From Bradyrhizobium amphicarpaeae (GTDB lineage Bacteria > Pseudomonadota > Alphaproteobacteria > Rhizobiales > Xanthobacteraceae): a stretch of 64,000 nucleotides of DNA. Within the stretch, counting starts at the first letter, position 1. Each line of letters opens with the position of its first letter. The notes beneath the pieces were generated by a model, which was not told where the DNA came from, ran no database searches, and worked only from the letters and a program-made list of their open reading frames with translations. Positions 12,082-21,082 of this stretch are shown here, piece after piece. The stretch lies in contig NZ_CP029426.2 of the NCBI RefSeq assembly GCF_002266435.3, positions 3,936,001-4,000,000 on the forward strand, read 5' to 3'. The position numbers and the translations under genes are program-made.

Positions 12082-12111
12082 TTGACAGTCCAAACGCTCC
12101 GCGCGCATTCT
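12082..12111 (+). promoter_or_regulatory. candidate promoter of the ROK/sugar operon
   Basis: Perfect -35 TTGACA at 12082-12087 and a weak -10 CATTCT at 12106-12111 with 18 bases between. The -10 overlaps the left arm of the palindrome at 12107, so bound regulator would mask it. Confidence 0.5.
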
Positions 12112-12127
12112 TACACTAAGTAAGAAT
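12107..12127. promoter_or_regulatory. palindromic operator, probably of the ROK repressor
   Basis: Perfect inverted repeat ATTCTTAC-ACTAA-GTAAGAAT, 8+5+8 bases. It overlaps the -10 region and reaches into the first ATG (12126) of the ROK gene. It is AT-rich in a GC-rich background. Position and symmetry suggest autoregulation of the whole sugar operon. Confidence 0.7.
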
Positions 12128-13316
12128 GACGCCAGGGACGGAAATGCCGGAGCAGCCGAGAAGTCGGCGGCAGACGCGTGCTGCTATTTTGACTCATCTG
12201 CTTCAGTCGGGCGGTTCGTTTCGTCCGCCGCTGGCCAAGGCCGTGCGCCTGTCGGAAGCGAGCCTGTCGCGCATCCTGCTAGACCTGAAGGCCGAAGGCC
12301 TGATCGAGGAAGTGCGGCGCCCTGCCCCTTACGTCGGCGGCCCGACCGGCCTGGTGTCGCTCGACGGCGCGGTCGCGCTCGCGGCCTTCGAGCTGACGGC
12401 GCAGCACCTCGGCTTCGGCGTCGGCGGCCTGTCGGGCGAATTGCACTACACCGAACGCGTGAAGCTGCCGAAGACGCCGACGGTCGAGACCGTCGGCCGG
12501 GTGTTTCGCGAAGCGATGACATCGTTGCGCGACTGGACGCGGCGCCGCCGCGTCGCCCTCTCGCAGGTCGGCGTCTCCGTTCCGGGCCTTGGCCGGCTGA
12601 GCGCCTCGGTCAATCCCATCATCCCCTGTGACGTCGGGCGCATCAGCGACATGTTCGGCGAGATGTTCGCCGGCGTGCCTGTCGAATTCACCAATTCGGT
12701 CGTAGCGCACGCCACATTCCATCGTTGCCGCACGGAAAACTATCCGTTCAATGACACGCACCTCTTCGTCTTTGTCAGCCATGGCGTTGCGGGCGCCTGG
12801 ATGGGTGATCCTGTCGAGACCGACACGCTGCAGCCGATCGAGCTCGGTCACATGGTGTTTGGCGAAGGCGGACCGCGCTGTCGCTGCGGCCACATCGGCT
12901 GTGTCGAGGCCTATACATCGCTTCCGGCGCTAGCCGAGCTTCTCGGCGTGCCCGAGCCGGAATTGCTCCAGCTCGGCAGCGATTGGGTCACCGCGATCCC
13001 GATCTCCTCGCGCGTGCGCCAGGAGCTGCGGCTTCGCCTGTATCGCCTTGGGCTCGCGATCGGCAACACGCTGAACGTCAAACCCTGTCACGGCGTCGCC
13101 ATCTCCGGCTGGCCCTCGCTCCTTGCGGAAGACGATCGGAAAGCGCTGGTCGACGGCGTCGATGCCTGCCTGCTCGGCGGCCGCCAGCATGCGCGGGTGT
13201 CGCTGGCCTTCGTGCCGCCGTCGAACGGCAATGATCCCAGGGCCGCGCTGGCCTTCGCCGCGTTCTGCCTCGCCTGCCGCGGCGGCATGCCGGCCGCATC
13301 GACGGAGGCCGCCTGA
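12126..13316 (+). CDS. ROK-family transcriptional repressor
   Basis: Sugar-responsive repressor related to NagC/XylR, 396 residues. N-terminal MarR-like winged HTH at about 15-75 (RAAILTHLLQSGGSF then LSEASLSRILLDLKAEGLI), followed by a ROK sugar-kinase-like domain. The ROK signature has IELGHMVFGEGG and the zinc motif CRCGHIGCVE. The phosphate-binding DxGGT loop of true ROK kinases is not seen, so it is a regulator, not an enzyme. First ATG lies inside the operator palindrome; ATG at 12144 has AGGGACGG upstream and is the more likely start. Precedes a sugar ABC operon that it probably controls. Confidence 0.88.
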   Translation: MTPGTEMPEQPRSRRQTRAAILTHLLQSGGSFRPPLAKAVRLSEASLSRILLDLKAEGLIEEVRRPAPYVGGPTGLVSLDGAVALAAFELTAQHLGFGVGGLSGELHYTERVKLPKTPTVETVGRVFREAMTSLRDWTRRRRVALSQVGVSVPGLGRLSASVNPIIPCDVGRISDMFGEMFAGVPVEFTNSVVAHATFHRCRTENYPFNDTHLFVFVSHGVAGAWMGDPVETDTLQPIELGHMVFGEGGPRCRCGHIGCVEAYTSLPALAELLGVPEPELLQLGSDWVTAIPISSRVRQELRLRLYRLGLAIGNTLNVKPCHGVAISGWPSLLAEDDRKALVDGVDACLLGGRQHARVSLAFVPPSNGNDPRAALAFAAFCLACRGGMPAASTEAA

Positions 13317-13371
13317 GATGGCCTGAAGCTGCGCGGCTCGCGCAAGAGAATTCACACCGGGAGGAACTGCC

Positions 13372-14658
13372 ATGCCGATCACGATAACAAGGCGCCGTCT
13401 GCTCGCTGGATCTGCCGCCGCGCTCGCACTGCCCGCCTTTGCCCGCGCGCAAGGCGCGGTCAAGCCGCGCCTGACCGCGATCTCGCAATGGTCCGCGGGC
13501 AGCGATGGGGCGGCCATTACTGCGCTCGGGAAGAAATTCGAGGAGAAAGGCGGGGTCTGGCAGCACTCGCCCGTTCCCGGGTTCACCACCGAGATGATGA
13601 ACAAGCTGCGCGCTCAGATCATGGCCGGCGATCCGCCGGCCTGCTCGCAACTCAAGGGTCCCGAAATCGCAGCCTGGTCGAAGATCGCCCCGACTGTCGA
13701 TCTGGACGCCGTCGTCGCCGCCGCCGGCTACGAGAAGGTGGTCGCGCCGGACCTCGCGAAATTGCACAAGCCGGCCGGCAAATGGATCGCGCTGCCGTTG
13801 CAGATCTACAGCACCAACATGCTGTTCCTGTCCAAGCGCGCGATGGACAAGGCCAAGGCGGACAAGATCCCCGTCACCTGGGCGGACTTCAACGATCTCG
13901 CCGAGAAGATGAAAGCGGGCGGTGTCGCCTCGCCCATCGCCAACGGCGGCACCCGTCCGGATGACGGGCAGAAGTTCGAGGCCGCTCTCGCCGGCATCAG
14001 TCCCCTCGCATATCGCGCCGCCATCATGAATCTCGACAAGAAGGCGCTGGGGGGACCCGAGATCAAGGCCGCGTTCGCGCAGGTGCGCAAGATCGCCGAC
14101 TGGATGGATCCCAATGTCGGCGCCCAGCACTTCTCGACCAACCTCAAGCGCTTCGTCGACGGCGACATGGGCATGATGATCATGGGCGGCTGGGCGCAGG
14201 GCGTATTGCGCAACGCCGGCTTCAAGTTCGAGGACTTCACGATCGCACCGGGCCCCAGCGACAATAGCAAGCCGGTGTTCCTGTTGAACGCCGATGCCTT
14301 CATCTTCTGGCAGCGCAAGGAGCCCGATTTGCAGGCGGGCCAGACGCTGATGGCCCAGCTCGTCATGGATCCTGCGATCCAGACGATGTATTCGCAGATC
14401 ACGGGATCGATCCCCGTCCGCACAGATGTCGATCTGTCCGGCGAAGGCTGGTCGGAGGGGCAACGAACGACCTCGGCCGCCCTGAAGAGCGCCATCGCGA
14501 GCAATCAAGCGCTCCTCAGCATGGCGCACAACATGGCGCAGGAAAACGGCATGACCGCGGCGATGATCGACGTGATCACGGAGTACGTGAAGGACAAGAC
14601 GATCAAGCCCGAGCAGGCGGCCGTCCGTCTCGCCGAGGCCGTCGAGGGCGCGCGTTGA
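13372..14658 (+). CDS. sugar ABC transporter, periplasmic solute-binding protein
   Basis: Family 1 extracellular sugar-binding protein (MalE/UgpB type), 428 residues. The N-terminus has a twin-arginine-like signal (ITRRRLLAGSAAALALPAFA, cleavage after ARA), so it may be Tat-exported. Typical features include TAISQWSAGSD, an internal FVDGDMGMMIMGGWAQG segment and a C-terminal helical lobe. Ribosome-binding site GGGAGGA before the ATG. The permease start codon overlaps the stop. It sets the specificity of the importer; the ligand cannot be told from sequence alone. Confidence 0.9.
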   Translation: MPITITRRRLLAGSAAALALPAFARAQGAVKPRLTAISQWSAGSDGAAITALGKKFEEKGGVWQHSPVPGFTTEMMNKLRAQIMAGDPPACSQLKGPEIAAWSKIAPTVDLDAVVAAAGYEKVVAPDLAKLHKPAGKWIALPLQIYSTNMLFLSKRAMDKAKADKIPVTWADFNDLAEKMKAGGVASPIANGGTRPDDGQKFEAALAGISPLAYRAAIMNLDKKALGGPEIKAAFAQVRKIADWMDPNVGAQHFSTNLKRFVDGDMGMMIMGGWAQGVLRNAGFKFEDFTIAPGPSDNSKPVFLLNADAFIFWQRKEPDLQAGQTLMAQLVMDPAIQTMYSQITGSIPVRTDVDLSGEGWSEGQRTTSAALKSAIASNQALLSMAHNMAQENGMTAAMIDVITEYVKDKTIKPEQAAVRLAEAVEGAR

Positions 14659-15578
14659 GCAATGCCGTCTCGATAAGACCGGACCGGCCGGCGCTTCCCG
14701 AATGGATGCGCCGGCTGCCCGAATATCTGATGATCTGGGTGCCGCTGCTGCTGTCCGCCGCGCACCTCGTGTCGTTCTCGCTGTGGACGGTCTGGATCTC
14801 GTTCACGCCGTCCACGCTCGTTCCTGTTACGGGTTGGGTGGGGTTGCGCAACTACTCGTCAGTGCTGGCATCGCGAAACTGGCAAATCGCCTTCGACAAT
14901 CTGCTGCTGTTCGGGAGCGCTTTCGTGCTGTTGAGCGCGGCGACCGGCCTCGCCCTCGCGATCCTGCTCGATCAGCGCGTTCGCGGCGAGAACGTGCTGC
15001 GATCCGTCTTCCTCTATCCGCTCGCAGTGTCATTCGTGGTCACCGGCACGGTCTGGAGCTGGCTGCTCAATCCCGGTCTCGGAATCCAGAAGCTGGTCCA
15101 CGACCTCGGCTGGACCTCCTTCAAGTTCGACTGGCTGATCGACCGCGACATGGCGATCTGGACCATCGTCATCGCTGCGATCTGGCAATCCTCCGGCTTC
15201 GCCATGGCGCTCTTCCTCGCCGGCCTTCGCTCCGTTGACGCCGATATCATCAAGGCCGCGCAGATCGACGGTGCGGGGCCAGTTCGAATCTACCGGCGCA
15301 TCATTCTGCCGTCGCTTTGGCCGATCACCATCACCGTCGTCGTGATCCAGTTGCAGTTCGCGATTTCGACGTTCGACCTCGTGCGCGCGCTCACCAATGG
15401 CGGGCCGGGAATCGCGACCCAGCTTCCCGCGCTCGTCGTCTACGACCTGATGTTCCAGCGCAGCCTGCTGGGACGGGGCGCGGCGGCGGCGGTCCTCATG
15501 CTGCTCATTCTGCTCGCGGTGCTGCTGCCGTATGCGGCGTGGCGATACGTGCAGCGACGGCGGGCTGCCCATGCGTGA
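14655..15578 (+). CDS. sugar ABC transporter permease (MalF/UgpA type)
   Basis: Inner-membrane permease, 307 residues, about six transmembrane helices. The EAA-type loop that docks the ATPase is visible as SVDADIIKAAQIDGAGPVRI about 80 residues from the end. Starts with TTG at 14655, overlapping the TGA of the binding-protein gene (TTGA), which means translational coupling; no better start is near. Together with the next gene it forms the heterodimeric channel of a CUT1-type carbohydrate importer. Confidence 0.9.
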   Translation: MSNAVSIRPDRPALPEWMRRLPEYLMIWVPLLLSAAHLVSFSLWTVWISFTPSTLVPVTGWVGLRNYSSVLASRNWQIAFDNLLLFGSAFVLLSAATGLALAILLDQRVRGENVLRSVFLYPLAVSFVVTGTVWSWLLNPGLGIQKLVHDLGWTSFKFDWLIDRDMAIWTIVIAAIWQSSGFAMALFLAGLRSVDADIIKAAQIDGAGPVRIYRRIILPSLWPITITVVVIQLQFAISTFDLVRALTNGGPGIATQLPALVVYDLMFQRSLLGRGAAAAVLMLLILLAVLLPYAAWRYVQRRRAAHA

Positions 15579-16428
15579 CCGCTCCTTCACCCCGAACCGG
15601 ATTTTGATCTATCTCGTCGTCCTGTTGGTCGCCGCAGCATGGCTCGCGCCGCTGGCCGTCGTCGTGCTGAATTCGCTCCGCAGCAACGAGGAGATCGCGC
15701 AGGGCTCGATGATCGGCTGGCCGCAGCACTGGGCCTGGAGCAACTATCTGGCGGCCTGGAGCGGCTTCTGCGTCGCCGAGACCTGCGCCGGCATCCGGCC
15801 GTACATGCTGAACTCCGCGCTCGTCACGATCCCTGCGACGATCTTCTCGACCCTGCTCGGGGCAATCGCCGGCTACGCCGTGTCGCTCTGGCGTTTTCGC
15901 GGCGACACCTGGATCTACGGCATCGTGACGCTCGGACTGTTCCTTCCCCAGCAGATGCGCCTGCTTCCCTGGACCATCGTGCTGCGGGACATCGGTCTCA
16001 TCAACACACTTGCCGGCCTAGTGCTGATCCACACCATCCAGGGGCTCTCCTTCACCACGCTGTTCTGCCGCAACTATTATGTCGCCATTCCCCATGAATT
16101 GATCAGGGCCGCGCGCATCGACGGCGCCGGGTTCTTCCGCATCTTCTGGCGCATCATCCTGCCGCTCTCGCCGCCGATCCTGGTCGTCACCGTGATCTGG
16201 CAGTTCACGCATATCTGGAACGAGTTCCTGTATGGCGTGACGTTCACGAGCGGCCAGCAGCAGCCGGTCACGGCCGCTCTCATCGCGCTGTCGGCTGCGG
16301 TCGCAGACATCCCGCAGCATGGCGTGCAGAGCGCCGCGGTGATCATCGCGGCGCTCCCGACGCTGTTGATCTATCTCCTCGGCGGCAAATACTTCGTCCG
16401 CGGCCTGACTGCCGGGGCCGTGAAATGA
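15571..16428 (+). CDS. sugar ABC transporter permease (MalG/UgpE type)
   Basis: Second permease, 285 residues from ATG 15571, overlapping the first permease by eight bases. About six membrane helices, with the EAA loop HELIRAARIDGAGFFRIFWR in the usual position. Sequences further upstream in the same frame run through the previous gene and are not part of the protein. It pairs with the product of 14655-15578. C-terminus GGKYFVRGLTAGAVK is typical for this permease class. Confidence 0.92.
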   Translation: MRDRSFTPNRILIYLVVLLVAAAWLAPLAVVVLNSLRSNEEIAQGSMIGWPQHWAWSNYLAAWSGFCVAETCAGIRPYMLNSALVTIPATIFSTLLGAIAGYAVSLWRFRGDTWIYGIVTLGLFLPQQMRLLPWTIVLRDIGLINTLAGLVLIHTIQGLSFTTLFCRNYYVAIPHELIRAARIDGAGFFRIFWRIILPLSPPILVVTVIWQFTHIWNEFLYGVTFTSGQQQPVTAALIALSAAVADIPQHGVQSAAVIIAALPTLLIYLLGGKYFVRGLTAGAVK

Positions 16429-16438
16429 TGGAGCTGTC

Positions 16439-17548
16439 ATGGCGGCACTGAGCATTCGAACCCTGTCGAAGCGCTACGCCAATCTCGAAGTGCTGAAGGG
16501 CATCGATCTCGACATCGAAAGCGGCGAGTTCACGGTGCTGGTCGGGCCATCCGGCTGCGGCAAGTCCACGTTGCTCAACATCGTTGCCGGGCTCGATCAT
16601 CCGAGCGCGGGCACCGTCGAGATCGGCGGGCGCGTCGTCAACGACGTCCCGCCGAAAGACCGCGACATCGCCATGGTGTTCCAGTCCTACGCGCTCTACC
16701 CGTCGATGACGGTACGCCAGAACATCACCTTCGGCATGGAATGCCGTCACGTCCCCAGGGACGAGCAGGACAAGGCGGTCGCGAACGTCGCCAGACTGCT
16801 CCAGATCGAGCCGCTGCTCGGCCGCAAACCCTCGCAATTATCCGGCGGCCAGCGCCAGCGCGTGGCGATGGGCCGCGCGCTGGTGCGTGATCCCCTGCTC
16901 TTCCTGTTCGACGAGCCGCTGTCCAATCTCGACGCGAAACTGCGCGTCGAGATGCGGATGGAGATCAAGCGGCTGCACCAGCGCATCGGCGCGACCATCA
17001 TCTATGTTACCCACGACCAGATCGAGGCGATGACGATGGCGACGCGGATCGCCGTGATGCATCGCGGCGTGGTGCAGCAGTTTGCCGATCCCGACACCGT
17101 GTACCGCTATCCCGCCAATCTGTTCGTCGCGCGCTTCATGGGCTCGCCTCCGATGAACACGATACCTGCCCGGCTCGAGACCGGAGACGCCGGCCTCGTT
17201 GTCGTGATTGGCGCGGGACGGCCGGACGAAATCCGCCTGCGTTTGAGCGAATATGAGGGCGCGGGCCCCTATGTCGGACGCGATGTGGTGTTCGGCATCA
17301 GGCCGGAATGCATCGCCGAGGGCGGCCGCACGTTCTCGGCAGACGCGCCCGTCATCGTCGAGGCGCCCGTGGACCTGGTCGAGCCCACCGGCGCCGAGAC
17401 GATGGTGTCGCTGCGGCTCGGCGGCGAGCCGGCGATGGCGCGCATCTCGCCCGACATCCGGCCCGCGGCCGGCGCGATGGCCTCTTTCGCGCTCGACACC
17501 CGCCGCATCTGCCTGTTCGACCCCGAAACGGAGCGATTGATCGCATGA
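16439..17548 (+). CDS. sugar ABC transporter ATP-binding protein (UgpC/MalK family)
   Basis: Cytoplasmic ATPase of the importer, 369 residues. Walker A GPSGCGKST at 36-44, Q-loop VFQSYALYP, signature LSGGQRQR, Walker B LLFLFDEPLSNLD, switch His in YVTHDQ, then the MalK-type regulatory OB domain (MOP-like) to the end. All ATPase residues are intact. Ten bases after the second permease. The long regulatory domain marks it as a CUT1 carbohydrate ATPase, in keeping with the binding protein. Confidence 0.93.
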   Translation: MAALSIRTLSKRYANLEVLKGIDLDIESGEFTVLVGPSGCGKSTLLNIVAGLDHPSAGTVEIGGRVVNDVPPKDRDIAMVFQSYALYPSMTVRQNITFGMECRHVPRDEQDKAVANVARLLQIEPLLGRKPSQLSGGQRQRVAMGRALVRDPLLFLFDEPLSNLDAKLRVEMRMEIKRLHQRIGATIIYVTHDQIEAMTMATRIAVMHRGVVQQFADPDTVYRYPANLFVARFMGSPPMNTIPARLETGDAGLVVVIGAGRPDEIRLRLSEYEGAGPYVGRDVVFGIRPECIAEGGRTFSADAPVIVEAPVDLVEPTGAETMVSLRLGGEPAMARISPDIRPAAGAMASFALDTRRICLFDPETERLIA

Positions 17549-18309
17549 CGACGACCTATACGAGCCTCGCGGATCGCGCGGTGCTGATCACCGGTGGCGC
17601 CAGCGGCATCGGCGCCGCCTTCGTCCGAGCCTTCGCCGCCCAGCACGCCCGCGTCGCTTTCCTCGACCTCGACAAGGCGGCCGGCGAGGCGCTGGCTGCG
17701 GAGGTCGCCGAGGCGGGCGGCACGACGCCCCTGTTCGTTTCCTGTGACCTCCTGGACATCGACGCCCTGCGAACCGCAATGGCCGAGATTCAGCGAAAGC
17801 TCGGCGACGCCGCCGTCCTCGTCAACAATGCCGCCAACGATCAGCGCCAGGTGCTGAGCGAAGTGACGCCCGCCGAGTTCGACTGGACGATCGGCGTCAA
17901 CCTCAAGCACGTCTTCTTTGCCGCGCAAGCAATCGTGCCGCAGATGCAGGCGCGCGGCGGCGGCTCGATCATCAACATGTCCTCGATCGCCTGGATGCGC
18001 GGCGCTCCGGCGCTGCCGGTCTATGCCGCGGCCAAGGCGGCGATCGTCGGGTTCACCAACTCGCTGGCGCGGTCAGTCGGCCCCGACCGCATCCGCGTCA
18101 ACGCGATTGCACCGGGCATGGTCATCACCGAGCGCCAGCGCCGGCTGTGGTATCCGGACGATCAGGTCATCGCCGAGGTGCGCTCGCGTCAAGCCGTTCC
18201 GGATGCAGTGACGCCGGAGGACATCGCCAGCATGGCGCTGTTCCTCGCCTCGGACGAAAGCCGGCGCATCACCAGCCAGTGCTTTCGGGTGGATGCGGGA
18301 CTCGCGTAG
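17545..18309 (+). CDS. SDR-family NAD-dependent sugar dehydrogenase
   Basis: Short-chain dehydrogenase, 254 residues. TGGASGIG at 16-23, Asp41 at the end of strand beta-2 (FLDLD) favouring NAD over NADP, NNA at 94-96, catalytic Ser147, Tyr160 and Lys164 (YAAAK). Segments such as NNAANDQR and GGGSIINMSSIAW resemble Caulobacter D-xylose 1-dehydrogenase. A role oxidising the imported aldose to a lactone or aldonate is therefore plausible, though other sugar SDRs are similar. ATG overlaps the ATPase stop (ATGA), so it is the last gene of the ROK-controlled operon. Confidence 0.85.
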   Translation: MTTTYTSLADRAVLITGGASGIGAAFVRAFAAQHARVAFLDLDKAAGEALAAEVAEAGGTTPLFVSCDLLDIDALRTAMAEIQRKLGDAAVLVNNAANDQRQVLSEVTPAEFDWTIGVNLKHVFFAAQAIVPQMQARGGGSIINMSSIAWMRGAPALPVYAAAKAAIVGFTNSLARSVGPDRIRVNAIAPGMVITERQRRLWYPDDQVIAEVRSRQAVPDAVTPEDIASMALFLASDESRRITSQCFRVDAGLA

Positions 18310-18338
18310 GGCCGTTCAGTCAAGGCTGCACGCCGCCG

Positions 18339-19934
18339 TCACTCCGGCATTCCCGCGCCACGCAATCCATCAAGCAGCAGGTCGAGCATCCAGGGATACC
18401 TGAACGATTGAAGGGTGCGCGATCGCGCCAGCGACGAGTTGGGCTGGCGCTGCATCAGGGACGCGCACTCCAATCTCGCTGCATCGCGCTCGCCGGCGTG
18501 CCAGAGCGCAGCGACGAGGAAACGGCGAGGAGCAGTCGCCTCGGGTGTCGTGGCGATCGAACGGCGAGCGGCCTCGATTGCTTCTCCAAAGCGGCGGCCC
18601 ACCAGCAAAGCCAAGCTGCGCGCCGAATGGACATCCGACTGCAGGGGTGAAAGCGGATCCAGCCGTTCGGCTTCGGCCAACCGCTGCAAAGCGCGCTCGG
18701 TATCGCCGTTCCAGGCCGACACCCAGCCACCCAGCCGCCAGGCTTCAGCGCTATTGGGATTGATCTGTAAGGAAAGATCCAGCAGCGCGCCGCCTTCGGC
18801 ATGTTCTCCGCCGACGACCGCGAGCAGATGGCCGCTGAGCGCGAGCACCTGGGGGTCGCTCCGGTCGATGTTGAGCGCGGCCCGCGCCAGCGCCAACGCC
18901 CGCGCAGCGCCGGCCGCGTAATCGGGCTCGCTGCCGAGCCACACGCTGGTCGCGACGCAGCGTCCCAGCAACGCGGTTGCCAGCGTGAAATGGGGATCGC
19001 GCGCGAGCGCCGCCTCCAGCAGCGTGACGGCCTCGGCATTGCCTCTGGGCGTCCGCGAATAATAACCGGGCAGTGCACGCAGATAATAGTCGAACGCGCC
19101 GAGATCCGCGGTGCCCCGGCGCAAGACGCGTTCCACTTCCGCCCGCAGCAGACGCGGTTCGATCGTCGCCGCGATCGACGACGTGATCTTTTCGTAAAGG
19201 CCCAGGATGCCGTCGGTCTGGCCGATGAAGCGCTCCTGCCAGACCTGCCGGCCTGACGCCGTCTCGATCAGCCGGCATCGGACGACGATGCCCGCCTCGG
19301 TCTGGTCGAGCGAGCCGTCGACCAGATACCCGATGCCGAGATTGCGCGCGGCCGCCGAACTATCCGCCATATCCGCGCGCTGCGCCGCCATGGCGACCGC
19401 AGAGGCATTGGCGAGGACGAACAGCCAGCGAAACCGCGACAGGGCGATCGATATCTCCTCCACAAGACCCGCGGCCACATAGGCCGATGTGTCCGCGCCC
19501 ATCACCCGAAACGGCAACACAGCGATCGACGGCCGATCGGTCCGAAGCGTGGGTTCGGCGGCGGGGGCGACAACAGGCGCCGTCGTCAGCGCGCAGTCGA
19601 GGAGATAGCCACGCCGCGGCAGATAGCGAAGCAATCGTCCCTTGCGATCGTCGAGCGCACGGCGCGCGTCCTTCACGGCCTGGAACAGGCTGTCCTCGGT
19701 GACGTGAACGTCTCCCCAGATGCGATCCAGCAACTCGGCCTTGTCGAGCGGACGTCCCTCGGACGCCGTGAGTGCGATCAGCAGTTCGAGCGCCTTCGGC
19801 CGCAGCGGGATCTCGTCCCCTTCACGACCGAGCAAGCGGCCTCTTGCGGGCTCGATGACAAACCCATCGAATCCAATGGCTTGCGGCACGGACGGATGAG
19901 CTTCAGCGGCAAGGCTTGGCGAAGCTTTTAGCAT
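18339..19934 (-). CDS. winged-helix transcriptional regulator with TPR domain
   Basis: 531 residues. N-terminal OmpR/PhoB-type winged HTH at about 20-110 (FDGFVIEPARGRLLGREG, then PLDKAELLDRIWGDVHVTEDSLFQAVKDARRAL). Then a TolB/FlgO-like segment beginning RPSIAVLPFRVMG near 135-270, and about 250 residues of helical TPR repeats. No phosphoacceptor domain and no transmembrane helix are seen, unlike CadC. This architecture is common among rhizobial regulators often labelled adenylate-cyclase-like. It is divergent from the Bug solute-binding protein 93 bases away and may regulate it. Confidence 0.82.
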   Translation of the reverse strand: MLKASPSLAAEAHPSVPQAIGFDGFVIEPARGRLLGREGDEIPLRPKALELLIALTASEGRPLDKAELLDRIWGDVHVTEDSLFQAVKDARRALDDRKGRLLRYLPRRGYLLDCALTTAPVVAPAAEPTLRTDRPSIAVLPFRVMGADTSAYVAAGLVEEISIALSRFRWLFVLANASAVAMAAQRADMADSSAAARNLGIGYLVDGSLDQTEAGIVVRCRLIETASGRQVWQERFIGQTDGILGLYEKITSSIAATIEPRLLRAEVERVLRRGTADLGAFDYYLRALPGYYSRTPRGNAEAVTLLEAALARDPHFTLATALLGRCVATSVWLGSEPDYAAGAARALALARAALNIDRSDPQVLALSGHLLAVVGGEHAEGGALLDLSLQINPNSAEAWRLGGWVSAWNGDTERALQRLAEAERLDPLSPLQSDVHSARSLALLVGRRFGEAIEAARRSIATTPEATAPRRFLVAALWHAGERDAARLECASLMQRQPNSSLARSRTLQSFRYPWMLDLLLDGLRGAGMPE

Positions 19935-20027
19935 GGCTGCAATTTCAGCACACTTTCAGGGGTTTGTCAGGACGAGCGGATCGGAGCGTGGGATGCTTTC
20001 CGCCATGACAACAAACGAGGTCATTCC

Positions 20028-21044
20028 ATGCATCCGAAAACTCCAGGATCCCGTACGCGTATGGCAATTTCGCGCCGGCAAGCTCTCGCGTCGCTGTGCG
20101 CCATGCCGATGATGGTGAAAACCGCAGCAGCACAGATTGCGTGGCCGACGCAGGCCGTCCGCATCCTGCTGGGCCAGCCGGCCGGTTCCGGTTCAGATCC
20201 GATGGCGCGCGGGCTCGCGCCACACCTTGCTGCCGCGTTCGGCCAACCTTTCATCGTCGAGAACATGCCGGGCGGTGGCGGCATCATGGCCGCCGCCGCG
20301 GTGGCCCGAGCCACCGACGATCATACGATCGGTATCGTGCTCGGCGGCCCGACGACGACCGCGAAGGCGCTGAACCCGGCGCTCGCCTACGATCCGGCCA
20401 CGGACTTCCGGCCGATCAGCCTGCTCAACCGCTCGCCCTTTGTCCTGACGGTACATCCGGGCAGTTTCGCAGGAAAGCGGTTCGCCGACGTCATCGATCA
20501 TGCGCGCGCGCATCCCGGCAGCCTGTCCTACGCCTCGATCGGTCCGGGCACCGTAACACATCTCGCCATGGAGGAATTGAAAGCCCAGCTTGGCGTCGAC
20601 ATCGTCCACGTGCCCTATCGCGGCTTTCCGCAGGCGACGCTGGATCTGGTCGCCGGCCGCTGCCAGCTGATGTTCAACATTGCAACCGCAGCATCGGAGC
20701 ATGTGGCTGCAGGGCGGTTGCTCGCGGTGGCGCAGACCGGCTCAAGACCGCTCACCGCGCTTCCCGACGTGCCGATGCTGCACGATCTCACCCCGAAATT
20801 GGAGCCGTTCTTCGGCTGGTCGGGCATGATCGCGCCGGCCAGTTTTCCGGAAGCGCGCGCAGAGAGGCTGGCAAAGGTCGTGCGCGATGCCTTAGCGACC
20901 GATCCCAACGCGCGGGGCGGCCTCGATCGCGCCGGTAGTGAGGTTCTGGGAACGGATCCCGCAGAGCTGCAATCACTCCGGGACAAGGAAGCCACGCGCT
21001 GGATCGCGGTGATCAAGAGGCTCGGCCTGCGATCGGCCGAGTGA
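20028..21044 (+). CDS. Bug-family (TctC-like) periplasmic solute-binding protein
   Basis: 338 residues with an N-terminal export signal (Arg pair then LASLCAMPMM, cleavage near AAA-QIAWP). The Bug fold is recognisable from WPTQAVRILLGQPAGSGSD, IVENMPGGGG, YDPATDFRPISLL, HVPYRGFPQATLDL and DVPMLHDL. Such proteins capture carboxylates for tripartite tricarboxylate transporters, but no TctA or TctB gene follows, so it is an orphan binder. It lies divergent from the wHTH/TPR regulator and overlaps or nearly touches a PQ-loop gene. Ligand unknown. Confidence 0.88.
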   Translation: MHPKTPGSRTRMAISRRQALASLCAMPMMVKTAAAQIAWPTQAVRILLGQPAGSGSDPMARGLAPHLAAAFGQPFIVENMPGGGGIMAAAAVARATDDHTIGIVLGGPTTTAKALNPALAYDPATDFRPISLLNRSPFVLTVHPGSFAGKRFADVIDHARAHPGSLSYASIGPGTVTHLAMEELKAQLGVDIVHVPYRGFPQATLDLVAGRCQLMFNIATAASEHVAAGRLLAVAQTGSRPLTALPDVPMLHDLTPKLEPFFGWSGMIAPASFPEARAERLAKVVRDALATDPNARGGLDRAGSEVLGTDPAELQSLRDKEATRWIAVIKRLGLRSAE

Positions 21045-21082
21045 CGCGCCTTCTCGACATCATCACCAAGGGACTTTCGGTC

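Noticed and set aside
17545..18309. Naming the SDR as xylose dehydrogenase
   Set aside because: Resemblance is from memory of the family and other sugar SDRs share it; kept as a possibility only.
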